A DNA stretch of 64,000 bases from Phocoena phocoena (taxonomy: Eukaryota; Chordata; Mammalia; Artiodactyla; Phocoenidae). The number at the start of each line of letters is the position of its first letter. The stretch's first letter is position 1. The notes below the pieces were generated by a model, which worked only from the letters and a program-made list of their open reading frames with translations, did no database searches and was not told where the DNA came from. The stretch is taken from contig NC_089236.1 of assembly GCF_963924675.1 (NCBI RefSeq), positions 61,031,306 through 61,095,305 of the forward strand. Direction: 5' to 3'. The translations under genes were made by a program, and so were the position numbers. Below, one piece after another: positions 10,271 through 22,301 of this stretch.

Positions 10271-10287
10271 CATTCATCAGTAGTATT
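10271..10287. repeat. Right target-site duplication of L1-A
   Basis: 'cattcatcagtagtatt' directly follows the L1-A 5' end and matches 1,913-1,928 with one extra base. Confidence 0.75.
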
Positions 10288-11959
10288 ATTATTCAGTTTT
10301 AAGCAATTATATGAACTGCCTATCTTGTACATATTTACATTTACTGTATTAAAGAAACAAGCAATGTTACATATTTAAAATGCAAACTGAATCTAATTAA
10401 AGTCATTCACCTTGGTTCTTACTCTCATCTAAATCTATGATACGGTTTTGGCAGGACTCAATATTTCTGACCTCATTTTCTACACTTGTAGAGTAAAAGA
10501 AATATTATTTAAAATCACTTCCAGTATATAAGAAAATAATTGAAATTTGGATTAAGTTCTATGAGGTTACTATCAGGATAGGTAAAAAGACTGTTTTCTG
10601 AACCTGTAAACTTGTACATACTTAGAAAGATATGAATTTTTTTCCTTCAGATTTCCTAGAATATGCTTTCTTGGCTGCCTTACCTGAGCACTGTGAATCT
10701 TCTCCTTAACTGTACCTAGAAAATGTCTTTAATGTGGAATATTATAAAGAAAAAAGAATTGTAAGTTCAAAATAAAATAAACTTTGACAGCTAATTTATT
10801 GTTTACTTAGGAAGCATTTTACAGCAAATTACAGCATATTGGAGTACACTTCTGGTCCTGTTCTGATGCTAACTACCACATTTACTCGGACCTAGTGTTG
10901 GGGTTGTACATGAAATCTTTGGATCAGCAGCAGACTTATCTCCATTAAAAAAACTGTAATTTATTTTTTTCAGCACTTATCAGTAGACTTCTATATTTCA
11001 CACATTGGGCCGGCTTATAAGGATGTCACCATTCTTATCTCAAATAGTCCACGTTTTAGTTGGAATCTGAGTAAGTACACTGCACCAAGTATTGTTGGAG
11101 CTATGGGAGCAGAAAAAATGGAGGATCCACTCAGCAAGGACTTTGGAAATATTAACAGGTTATGTTAGAGCTTCATCTAGTTCACCAGGTGATCAAGACG
11201 GTGAATGTCATTCTAGACGGGGGCTAATGAAGTGTAAATTCTCAATTGCATAAACCTGGCATGTTCAAAGAATTACAAACAGCTTTGAAGTCTATCAGGG
11301 AAAGTGAGTCGACTGCTAGGTAATGAAACTTTATTTCCACCTACCATTTATCCTTGCAATCCATGTAGTAAATTCCCTTTCCAACCGATAGTAGTCTAGA
11401 ACACCGTGTGGTTTTGTTTTTTCCTAAAATTGAATCCTAGAATTGCTATCCTAGGTGACATGCTCATAGCTAGGGTTGGGAGAAGGGAAAAAACAGCCTC
11501 ACAGGTGTGTTGCAATTGACTTGCTTTCTAGAGGAGATGGGTAACCACAGAAGGATTCTGAAACATAATTTAGAAAATAAATTATACAGCAGTTCCAAGT
11601 GCAAAATAGAAACCAGGAAGAAAGCTTGAGTGAAAAAACTGAAGACTTTAATAGGACACTATCAAAGAATGAGGAAGGGGGACATTCGAGAGAAAACATG
11701 ATGTGTAAGGCCAGATATATTTCATTCTGAGTGACTAAGGAAATGTGCGTGGGTGTGTGGCAATGTCTGGGTGTCCCCCCCCTTCTTTCTTTTCCTGATA
11801 ACTATGTGTCAATATGGGTTTGAGCACTTATTCTTGCTTGTCATTTTTAAGTTGAAAAGAAACCAAACTAATGTTTTTTCCTGGATTTTTACTAGTATAA
11901 AAATTGTAAAAAATTCCTCAAGTATTCTGAATTCCACAGAACCCTTTAGAGTAGGTATT
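10288..11959. other. AT-rich unassigned sequence
   Basis: No gene or clear repeat is recognised apart from the splice-site-bounded open segment listed separately (10,974-11,070). Confidence 0.5.
10974..11070 (+). other. Candidate or cryptic exon, 97 bp
   Basis: A good acceptor (T-rich run ending 'ttatttttttcag' at 10,973) and a strong donor ('gtaagt' at 11,071-11,076) bound a segment open in only one of its three frames, for 32 codons plus one base. The residues do not match any protein I can name. No partner exon was found in the window. It may be a real exon of a gene spanning the window, a lineage-specific exon, or chance splice motifs. Confidence 0.25.
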
Positions 11960-12960
11960 AGTTTCGTTATTTTAATAAACTTTTGATTTGGGTATAATTT
12001 TAAGTTTATTGATAAGTTGTACAAATAATAAAATTTCCTTATAATCCACACCCAGTTTTCCTTAACGTTACCATCTTACCTTAAAAGGATACACTTGTGA
12101 AAATTAAGAATAAAAAACTATATTATTATTAGCTAAACCCTAGACTTCATTCAAATTTCACCTCTGACACTAAGATTCAGGATCCCATGCAGGATAATGC
12201 CTCCTTAGTCTCCTCTGCTCTGTGACAGTTTCTCAGTCTTTTCTTGCTTTTTATGGACTTGAGGGTTTGAGGAGTATTGATCTGGCCTTTTGAAGAGTGT
12301 CTCTTAGTTAGGTTTGTCAGTGTTTTTCTCATGAGTAGAATGGGGTAACAGATTTTGGGGAAGTACACAACAGAGGTGAAATACCCTCACTACATCACAT
12401 CAAGGGATATATGATATCCATATGACATCACAGGTGATATTAGCCTACATCATTTGATTAAGTTAACATTTGCTGGGTTTCTACATCTGTATAAGTACTA
12501 TTTCCCCCTTTCCAAGTCTCTAGTCTTTGAATGTGAGTCACGAAGCCAAGTCTGCAATGAAGGGGATTAAGCTCCACCATGTAAAGGGAGTGTCTGTTCA
12601 TATTGTTTGGATTTTTTCTGTAAGAAAAAGTTATCCCTATTCACCCATTTATTTATATAGATATGGACCTTTTTATTTTACTCTTTGCATTGTGACCAAA
12701 TACTATATTTATTTTGTTACTCAAATTGTTCCAACTTTGTGTGTAGCTCCTTCAGATTGGCTCCTGTGTCCCTTTGACAAGCCCTCATCTTTTTGATTTT
12801 TGAGCACTTCCTTGATTTCTGGAACTAGAAATCTTGTCTCATATTTTCCTTGCCCTAGCCCTAAAATCAGCCATTTCTCCAAGGAGGTCTGATTCCTTTA
12901 ATTAGAGAATGGTGTTTGAAACTAAGATCTGAGCACCGGATTTGCTAATTGCTACTGGAA
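11960..12960. mobile_element. Old LINE-type (probably L1M) untranslated-region remnant
   Basis: Blocks such as 'catgagtagaatggggtaac', 'acatcacatcaagggatata' and 'aaattgttccaacttt', with 'ggctcctgtgtccctttgac', follow the order I remember for an old mammalian L1-type untranslated segment. It is too diverged to assign strand or subfamily from memory. Confidence 0.45.
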
Positions 12961-15458
12961 AGCCACTGCTTTTAGGACATCTCAACAGAGCTAGAAAAAT
13001 ATATGAATGTATACTAACCAATTTATACACATATATCTATATTTCCATATCTACCCATCTGCATATATGCATATAGCTTATATAAACATATATATATTAA
13101 ACATGAGATATTATTTTATAGATAAGTACTGAAATGTAGTGAAATTAAATAATCTTCCCCAAGTCATCTGTTAATACTCAGTATGATTTTATTTTTCAAA
13201 TTTTAATTAACTGTTCATTATGATCTTCAATATGTTCAAAATTGAACTAACCTTCTTGCCATTCCCCCCAGTCTGTTTCTTCTTTGATCACATCTCAGCA
13301 TATGACGCCAGCTTCTCACCAGATGGCTGTCCAATAGAGAACTATGAATGATTGTTGAGTCCTTTCATTTTCCATCACCCTCACCTTCAGCCAAGCAGCC
13401 ACAAAGTGCTGCCAAAGTTATGCTTTAACTCTTTGAGACCTTTCAACTTCTCTGTATCCTCATTCCTACGCCTATGCATCAGACCTATATTCTTCCCCAT
13501 ATGCAATATTGGAACAGCTTCCTAACTGATTTTGCACCTCCAGTCATGCACCTCTGGAAGAAATTTGGAATTAAGCAGATCTGGGTTTCCATACACAATC
13601 TGCCCCCACAAACTGGGTGACTTGAGCATATTATTTCACCTCTTTTTATTAATTAAATTCATTAGATTTTCAGTCACAGAAACTCAGCGTGAACGATCTT
13701 AAGATAAAAAGAGGAATTCTTTGTTTCATGGAAGGAGTGAACATTCAATTTACAAGAAGAGTAGGGATGCCAGCGCAGCCCAGGAGAAATGGTATCAAGA
13801 ACTAGAAGTACACAAGAGCCTTCTTTCAATCCATTTTTTATGTCCTTTCCTCTCCGCATGCGGGCTGTCTCACTGCAGAGTGATTTAACTTTAATACTTA
13901 CCAGTGAGAGCCTAATTTACACTTGTCATTCCTAATCCTTAATCCTTAATTTGGGAAAAAAAATTTGACTGGCCCAGTTGAGTTAGAGGCTCAATCATGT
14001 ACCAATCATCTATGACCAGGAAGACAGATTTTTTTTCCTAAAAAGGTGGACAGATCTCTATATAGGTGGATTTCTATACAAAAATGCTTTTTGGTAGATG
14101 GAACATTCCTTAAAAATAAGTGTTCTGTATTCACAATAATAGTTTTACTTACATATTAAAAGAAGATAATGTTGATATTTAGCTCATAAAGATCATGATG
14201 AGTAATATAATGTACTCCCATGAGACAGTTTTATCAAATCTTTTAAACTGAATGCATTTATTTCAGACATTATTTTTAGAGCAAAAAAAGGCATTAGGTA
14301 GAGATAGAACTGAAATCTTTTGTGTCTCTTACTGATCCCTTTGGGCTCCCTTTCTTTCCAGTACTAACGCGTGTAATTCAGGTAGGTGTTTATCATCCAA
14401 AAGCATGTTTTTGACAGTCATCAAATATGTATGTTCTCCAAATGAATATATACTCTTATTTTTCACATAATTTTAAAATTTCAAGTTATGGTACCATACA
14501 GTATGAACTATCATTATTTGACCTGTTCATCTACTTGCTTTTACTCAATACTGTTTTTGAGATTATCTCTGGTGATGCATTTAGCTCTCTTTATTTTAAA
14601 GAGCAGTAAATTATGCTATCATGTAAATAGCATACATTTATCAAATTTCCTGTTGACAGATATTTAATTTTCTATGGTTTTCTTCTAGAAGTTTTATAAT
14701 CCTAGGTTTTACACTTAGATCTAGCTGCAGATCAGCTGGCCTTTTTCTACTTCATTTACTAAACATCAATTGAATATGTTATAATTTGTCAAAAACAGTC
14801 CTAATTTATAGATGTAATCTTGGCATAACAGTTAATGTTCCCTCTCACTATTAAAATTTTCCTATTTAAACAATGAAACATACCATCACCCTAATAATAA
14901 GACATTAGTTTTACATTGTTTGTTTACCAAAAATACAGCATTTTAGCAAGAATAACAGGAATAGACAGCCATTCTTCTGTTTACTTTTTGTTTTTCCTTT
15001 GATAGAACAACAGATTTCAACTCTTACATTAAATTTCATTTATATGGAAACATTTTTCGTTGCAAAATAGCTTGGAAACAGATCAATATACTTGCCACTA
15101 TTATTTCCACGTTATAGCCCTTAATAAAATCACACTGGTACAGGGCCGTAGTAATTACTTAGAAGTGGGTGGGATATTATTGGCATATTTTCATAAAAAG
15201 ACATTTTTTTTCTATGGGACATAAAGTATGATCTAACTTTGATGAAAGAATTACCATTCTAGATGTGAATACTCATTATTATAAGTAAAATAAAAACACA
15301 TTGTATTGCGGTCACCCCATTATGTGAAATGGATCCCCTTCCAAAGATGACAATATACTCACTGCATGAGGGTAAGAAAAGTTTGTATGACTCATATCAT
15401 GAGATTTTCTGGAGAGAGATGGGTAGCATCCAAGAAGGTCTAAGAATGGTTGGAGAGA
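12961..15458. other. AT-rich unassigned sequence
   Basis: No gene is recognised. A weak MIR-like stretch around 13,560-13,650 ('gggtgacttgagcatattat') is the only repeat signal I see. Confidence 0.45.
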
Positions 15459-15474
15459 CTGGCTTTGGCTTTTT
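15459..15474. repeat. Left target-site duplication of L1-B
   Basis: 'ctggctttggcttttt' matches 'ctggctttgacttttt' at 21,226-21,241 with one mismatch. Confidence 0.8.
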
Positions 15475-15856
15475 TTTTAGGTTAATTAATGCATTTATTT
15501 TTTTAAAATCTTTATTGGAGTATAATTGCTTTACATTGTTGTGTTAGTTGCTGCTTTATAACAAAGTGAATCAGCTATACGTATACATATATCGCCATAT
15601 CCCCTCCCTCTTGCGTCTCCCTCCCACCCTCCCTATCCCAACCCTCTAGGTAGTCACAAAGCACCAGCTGATCTCCCTGTGCTATGCAGCTGCTTCCCAC
15701 TAGCTATTTTACATTTGGTAGTGTATATATGTCCATGCCACTCTCCCACTGCATCCCAGCTTACCCTTCCCCCTCCCCGTATCCTCAAGTCCATTCTCTA
15801 TGTCTGAGTCTTTATTCCTGTCCTGCCCCTAGGTTCCTCAGAATCATTTTTCTTTT

Positions 15857-18800
15857 TTAGATTCCATATATATGTGTTAGCATATGGTTTTGTTTTTCTC
15901 TTTCTGACTTACTTCACTCGTATGACAGGCTCTATGTCCATCCACCTCACTACAAGTAACTTAATTTCATTTCTTTTTACGGCTGAGTAATATTCCATTG
16001 TATATGTGTGCCACATCTTCTTTATCCATTCATCTGTTGATGGACACTTAGGTTGCTTCCATGTCCTGGCTATTGTAAATGGTGCTGCAATGAACATTGT
16101 GGTACATGAATCTTTTTGAATTATGGTTTTCTCAGGGTGTATGCCCAGTAGTGGGATTGCTGGGTCATATGGTAGTTCTCTTTGTAGTTGTTTAAGGAAC
16201 CTCCATACTGTTCTCCATATTGGCTGTATCAATTTACATTCCCACCAACAGTGCAAGAGGGTTACCTTTTCTCCACATCCTCTCCAGCATTTATTTTTTT
16301 GTAGATTTTTTCACGATGGCCATCCTGACTGGTGGGAGGTGATACCTCATTGTAGTTTTGATTTGCATTTCTCTAATGATTAGTGATGTTGAGCATCCTT
16401 TCATGTGTTTGTTGGCAATCTGTATATTTTCTTTGGAGAAATGTCTATTTAGGTCTTCCACCCATTTTTGAATTGGGTTGTTTGTTTTTTTGATACTGAG
16501 CTGCATGAGCTACTTGTATACCTTGGAGATTAATCCTTTGTCAGTTGCTTTGTTTGCAAATATTTTCTCCCATTCTGAGGGTTGTCTTTTCGTCTTGTTT
16601 ATGGTTTGCTTTGCTGTGCAAAAGCTTTTAAGTTTCATTAGGGCCCATTTGTTTTTGTTTTTATTTCCCTTTGTCTAGGAGGTGGGTCAAAAAGGATCTT
16701 GCTGTTATTTATGTCATAGTGTTCTGGCTATGTTTTCCTCTAAGAGTTTTATAGTGTCTGGCCTTACGTTTAGGTCTTTAATCCATTTTGAGTTTATTTT
16801 TGTGCATGGTGTTAGGGAGTGTTCTAATTTAATTCTTTTACATGTAGCGGTCCAGTTTTCCTAACACCACTTATTGAAGAAGCTGTCTTTTCTCCTTTGT
16901 AGATTCTTGCCTCCCTTATCAAGGATAAGGTGGCCTGGGTTTATCTCTAGGCTTTCTATTCTGTTCCATTGATCTATATTTCTGTTTTTGTGCCAGTACC
17001 ATACTGTCTTGATTACTGTAGCTTTGTAGTATAGTCTGAAGTTAGGTAGCCTGATTCCTCCAGCTCCATTTTTCTTTCCCAAGATTGCTTTGGCTACTTA
17101 GGGTCTTTTGTGTTTCCAAACAAATTGTAAAATTCCTTGTTCTACTTCTGTGAAAAATGTGATTGGTAGTTTGATAAGGATTACACTGAATCTGTACATT
17201 GCTTTGGGTAGTATAGAAATTTCCACAATGTTGATTCTTCCAATCCAAGAACATGGTATATCTCCCCATCTGCTTGTATCGTCTTTAATTTCTTTCATCA
17301 GTGTCTTATAGTTTTCTGCATACAGGTCTTTTGTCTCCTTAGGTAGGCTTATTCCTAAGTATTTTATTCTTTTTGTTGCAATGGTAAATGGGAGTGTTTC
17401 CTTAACTTCTCTTTCAGATTTTTCATCATTAGTGTATAGGAATGCAAGAGATTTCTGTGCATTAATTTTGTATCCTGCTACTTTACCAAATTCATTGAAT
17501 AGCTCTAGTAGTTTTCTGGTAGCATCTTTAGGATTCTCTATGTATAGTATCATGTCATCTGCCAACTGTGACAGTTTTACTTCTTTTCTGATTTGGATTC
17601 CTTTTCTTTCTTTTTCTTTTCTTATTGCTGTGGCTAAAACTTCCAAAACTATGTTGAGTAATAGTGGTGAGATTGGGCAGCCTTGTCTTGTTCCGACCTT
17701 AGTGGAAATGGTTTCAGTATTTCACCACTGAGAATGGTGTTGGCTGTGGGTTTGTCATATATGGCCTTTAATATATTGAGGTAAGTTCGCTCTATGCCTA
17801 CTTTCTGGAAGGTTATTATGATAAATGGGTGTTGAAATTTGTCAAAAGCTTTTTCTGCATCTATTGAGATGATCATATGGTTTTACTCCTTCAACTTGTT
17901 AATATGATATATCACATTGATTTATTTGCATATATTGAAGAATCCTTGCATTAATGGGATACACCCCACTTGATCACGGTGTATGATCCTTTTAATGTGC
18001 TGTTGGATTCTGTTTGCTAGTATTTTGTCGAGGATTTTTGCATCTATGTTCATCAGTGATATTGGCCTGTAGTTTTCTGTTTTTGTAACATCTTTGTCTG
18101 GTTTTGGTATCAGGGTGACAGTGGCCTCGTAGAATGAGTTTCGGAGTGTTCCTCCCTCTGCTATATTTTGGAACAGTTTGAGAAGGATATGTGTTAGCTC
18201 TTCTCTAATGTCTGATAGAATTCACTGGTGAAGTCATTTGGTCCTGGGCTGTTTGTTTGTTGGAAGATTTTTAATCACAGTTTCAATTTAAGTGCTTGTG
18301 ATTGGTCTGTTTATATTTTTCATTTATTCCTGGTTCAGTCTTGGAAGGTTGTGCTTTTCTAAGAATTTGTCCTTTTCTTCTAGTTTGTCCATTTTATTGG
18401 CATAGAGTTGCTTGTAGTAATCTCTCATGATCCTTTGTATTTCTGCAGTGTCAGTTGTTACTTCTCCTTTTTCATTTCTAATTGTTGATTTGAATCTTTT
18501 TCCTTTTTTTCTTGATGAGTCTGGCTAATGGTTTATCAATTTTGTTTATCTTCTCAAAGAACCAGCTATTAGTTTTACTGATCTTTGCTATTGCTTCATT
18601 TCTTTTTCATTTATTTCTGATCTTTATGATTTCTTTCCTTCTGCTAACTTTGGGGATTTTTGTTCTTCTTTCTCTGATTGCTTTAGGTTTAAGGTTAGGT
18701 TGTTTATCTGAGATGTTTTTTGTTTCTTGAGGTACGACTGTATTGCTATAAGTGTCCCTCTTGGAAGTGACTGGCTGCATCCCATAGATTTTGGGTCATC

Positions 18801-19632
18801 ATGTTTTCATTGTCATTTGCTTCTAGGTATTTTTTGATTTCCTCTTTTATTTCTTCAGTGATCACTTCGTTATTAAGTAGTGTATTGTTTAGCCTCCATG
18901 TGTTTGTATTTTTTACAATTGTTTCCTGTAATTGATATGTAGTGTCATAGTGTTGTGGTCGGAAAAGATACTTGGTACAATTTCAATTTTCTTAAATTTA
19001 CTGAGGCTTGATTTGTGACTCAAGATATGATCTATCCTGGAGATTGTTCAATTAGCACATGAGAACAAAGTGTATTCTGTTGTTTTTGGATGGAGTGTCC
19101 TATAAATATTAAGTCCATCATGTTTAATGTATCATTTAAAGCTTGTGTTTCCTTATTTATTTTCATTTTGGATGATCAGTCCATTGGTGAAAGTGGGGTG
19201 TTAGTCTACTATGAATGTGTTACTGTCAATTTCCCCTTTTATGGCTGTTAGTATTTGCCTTATGTATTGAGGTGCTCCTATGTTGGGTGCATAAATATTT
19301 ATAATTGTTATATCTTCTTCTTGGATCAATCCCTTGAGCATTATGTAGTGTCCTTCTTTGTCTCTTCTAATAGTCCTTATTTTAAAGTCTATTTTGTCTG
19401 ATATGAGAATTGCTACTCCAGGTTTCTTTTGGTTTCCATTTGCATGGAATATCTTTTTCCATCCCCTTACTTTCAGTCTGTATGTTTCTCTAGGTCTGAA
19501 GTGGGTCTCTTGTAGACAACATATATATGGGTCTAGTTTTTGTATCTATTCAGCCAACCTGTGTCTTTTGGTGGGAGCATTTTGTCCATTTACATTTAAG
19601 GTAATTATCGATATGTATGTTCCTATTCCCAT
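15857..19632 (-). pseudogene. L1-B ORF2, decayed
   Basis: Start and stop align with those of L1-A ORF2, but many stops and frameshifts break the frame into short pieces. The longest, 17,646-17,098, holds the reverse transcriptase core with its catalytic motif as LADD (near 17,566-17,555). The region around 16,980-17,100 shows the DKGGKN block, and 15,909-16,256 shows the C-terminal HCWWECKL and [11 protein letters not shown] blocks. No endonuclease-length open frame remains. Not functional. Confidence 0.9.
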
Positions 19633-19687
19633 TTTCTTAATTGTGTGTTTGTTATTATAGGTCTTTTCCTTCTCTTGTGTTTCCTGC

Positions 19688-20566
19688 CTAGAGAAGTTCC
19701 TTTAGCATTTATTGTAAAGCTGGTTTGGTGGTGCTGAATGCTCTTTTGCTTGTCTGTGAAGGTTTTAATTTCTCCATTGAATCTGAATGAGATCCTTGGT
19801 GGGTAGAATAATCTTGCTTATAGGTTTTTCCCTTTCATTACTTTAAATATGTCCTGCCACTCCCTTCTGGTTTGCAGAGTTTCTGCTGAAAGATCAGCTG
19901 TCAACCTTATGGGGATTCTCTTGTATGTTATCCTTTGTTTTTCCCTTTCTGCTTTTAATACTTTTTCGTTATATTTAATTTTTGATAGTTTGATTAATAT
20001 GTGTCCTGGCATGATTCTCCTAGGATTTTTCCTTATGGACTCTCTGTTCTTCCTGGACTAGATTGACTATTTCCTTTCTGATATTAGGGAATTTTTCAAC
20101 TATAATCTCTTCAAATATTTTCTCACTTTCTTTTTCTCTTCTTCTTCTGGGACCCTTATATTTCAAATGTAAGTGCATTTAATGTTGTCCCATAGGTCTC
20201 TGAGACTGTCCTCAATTCTTTTCATTCTTTTTTCTTTATTCTGCTCTGTGGTAGTTATTTCCACTGTTTTATCTTGCAGGTCACTTATCCATTCTTCTAC
20301 CTCAGTTGTTCTGCTATTGATTCCTTCTAGAGAATTTTTAATTTCATTCATTGTGTTGTTCATCATTGTTTGCTCTTTAGTTCTTCTAAGTCCTTGTTAA
20401 ACGCTTCTTGTATTTTCTCCATTCTTTTTCCAAGATTTTGGATGATGTTTACTACCATTACTCTGAATTCTTTTTCAGGCAGAGTGCATATTTTCTCTTG
20501 ATTTATTTGGTCTAATGGGTTTTTACATTACTCCTTCACCTGCTGCATATTTCTCTGTCTTCTCAT
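19688..20566 (-). pseudogene. L1-B ORF1, decayed
   Basis: Start and stop sit at the positions equivalent to L1-A ORF1. Only fragments are open: a coiled-coil part (20,366-20,163) and part of the RRM/C-terminal region (20,012-19,818, with [20 protein letters not shown]). Frameshifts and small deletions separate them. Not functional. Confidence 0.88.
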
Positions 20567-21225
20567 TTTGCTTAACTTACTATGTTTGGGGTCTGCTTTT
20601 CACAGGCTGTGGGTTCGTAGTTCCCATTGTTTTTGTTGTCTGCCCCCAGTGGGTACGGTTGGTTCAGTGGTTTTTATAGGCCTCCTGGTGGAGGGGACTT
20701 GTGCCTGTGCTCTGGTGGATGCGGCTGGATCCTGTCTTTCTGGTGGGCAGGACTGCTTCTAGTGGTATGTTTTGGGGTGTCTGTGACCTTATTATGATTT
20801 TAGGCAGCCTCTCTGCTAATGGTTGGGGTTTTGTTCCTGTCTTGCTAGTTGTTTGGCATGGGGTGTCCAGCACTGGAGCTTGCTGGTCATTGAGTGGAGC
20901 TGGGTCTTAGCGTTGAGACTGAGATCTCTGGGAAAACTCTTGCTGATCAATATTATGTGGGGCCAGGAGGTCTCCGGTGGACCAATGTCCTGAACTCGGC
21001 TCTCCCACCTCAGAGGCTCAGGCCTGACACCAGGCCAGAACACCAAGACCCTGTTCACCCCTCGGCCATGTACATGGGGAGTTTCTTGCCTTTAGGAAGT
21101 CTGAGGTCTTCTGCCAGCATTCAGTAGGTGTTCTGTAGGAGTTGTTCCACATGTAGCTGTATTTTTGATGTATTTGTGGGGAGGAAGGTGATCTCCATGT
21201 CTTACTTCACCATCTAGAAGGTCCT
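20567..21225 (-). promoter_or_regulatory. L1-B short 5' UTR with splice-like junction
   Basis: 21,225-21,066 matches the first ~160 bp of L1-A, and 21,065-20,567 matches the last ~500 bp before L1-A ORF1. The two parts meet at 21,066/21,065, which aligns with the GT-AG ends of the block in L1-A. No CpG-rich segment, 38-bp array or purine microsatellite is present, so most of the candidate internal promoter is missing. Confidence 0.7.
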
Positions 21226-21241
21226 CTGGCTTTGACTTTTT
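21226..21241. repeat. Right target-site duplication of L1-B
   Basis: Pairs with 15,459-15,474; 15 of 16 bases agree. Confidence 0.8.
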
Positions 21242-22067
21242 ATTGTGGATATGGAGGGTTTCCACTGGCCAAGGCTTGTGTGGTTTGAACTTCCAGCATC
21301 AAAGGAAGGAATACTGGACTCTCTTATTGTTTGTCCATATGTGGGGCAAGAGAGGAAAAGGGAGTGGTGAGCCTTAAACTGTCAGCAGTTTCCCACATTA
21401 AATTAGCAGTATTAATAAAAAAAGGAAAATTTTCACTGGCAATGTGTAAAAGGCATTAGTTATCAATTAAAATTCTGAGTTAAATACCAAAATGCAAACA
21501 GTCACAATGATTGATAAGATATCTATGTAAAAATTACCTAAAACGTAGTACAGTTACTAACTTTATATATCTTCTAGTTTGAAACGTTTGAGAAAAACAA
21601 AGGCACTGTTACAATTCACTCTCAATTTATGTTTGGCTTTATTTGCCTTTTTGACTACTACCATCTCATTATGTATTCCTATAAGAAGAAATCATTAATA
21701 AGATAACCTATTCCCTATTTTCTGATTTTAATTGTTGATACCTTTTGAATATTTTTAGGAGAAGATAGACCCAAACAGAATATTACATATAAAAGGATCA
21801 TTATAATAAATAAAGCTATTTTCTATCTTTATATCAATCCATAAATGAGAAAGGGTAAATTGTAAGCAAAGATCCCCTTATTCTGTATTCAAATTTATAT
21901 CTGTGGATCTTGTATTAGAAACAAATTCTGAAGAATTTTCTTTTAATGACGGTCTCTATTGAAAAATAGAGTTGTATTATTTAAGATTTCTTAAATATTT
22001 TAATTCAGTGATAATTGAATAATCAGAAAGACAAAAATTCTTAACACTTGCTATGGTACTATATACA
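21242..22067. other. AT-rich unassigned sequence
   Basis: No gene or clear repeat is seen. Confidence 0.5.
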
Positions 22068-22301
22068 TTTTATATTTTGTTAAAAATTCACTAGGCATTT
22101 TAATGTCTTAAATTTGTAGGAAAATTTAAAACCATAAACATTTTATGTCCATATGTTAATGCGAATAGTTGGAAGAGAAATACTTTTATATTTTTGTTAA
22201 AAATTCATTAGGCTTTTTCATGTCTTAAATGTGTAGGAAAAGTTTAGAACCATAAGCATTTTATGTTCATCTGTTAATGCAAGTACTTGGAAGATAAATA
22301 C
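22068..22301 (+). repeat. ~117-bp tandem duplication
   Basis: 22,068-22,183 is repeated at 22,184-22,301. Both units run from 'ttttatatttt' through 'ttaaaaattca', 'atgtcttaaat' and 'ttatgt' to 'aaatac'. About 12-14 differences separate the copies, so the event is fairly old. It is not part of a recognised mobile element. Confidence 0.9.

Larger units (their letters stand above)
15475..21225 (-). mobile_element. L1-B: LINE-1 with both ends but a shortened 5' UTR
   Basis: Minus-strand L1 close to L1-A, running from a 5' end near 21,220 through a ~660-bp 5' UTR, a broken ORF1, a broken ORF2 and the 3' UTR to AATAAA (15,516-15,511). After the A-rich end there is about 15-20 bp of extra sequence (around 'tgcattaattaacc' in sense) and a second A-run before the duplication, which looks like a very short 3' transduction. 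Many small indels make it look older than L1-A. Its 5' UTR lacks the 1,857-bp block present in L1-A, with ends at GT-AG positions. Because the extreme 5' end is present, this is not ordinary 5' truncation. Confidence 0.9.
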
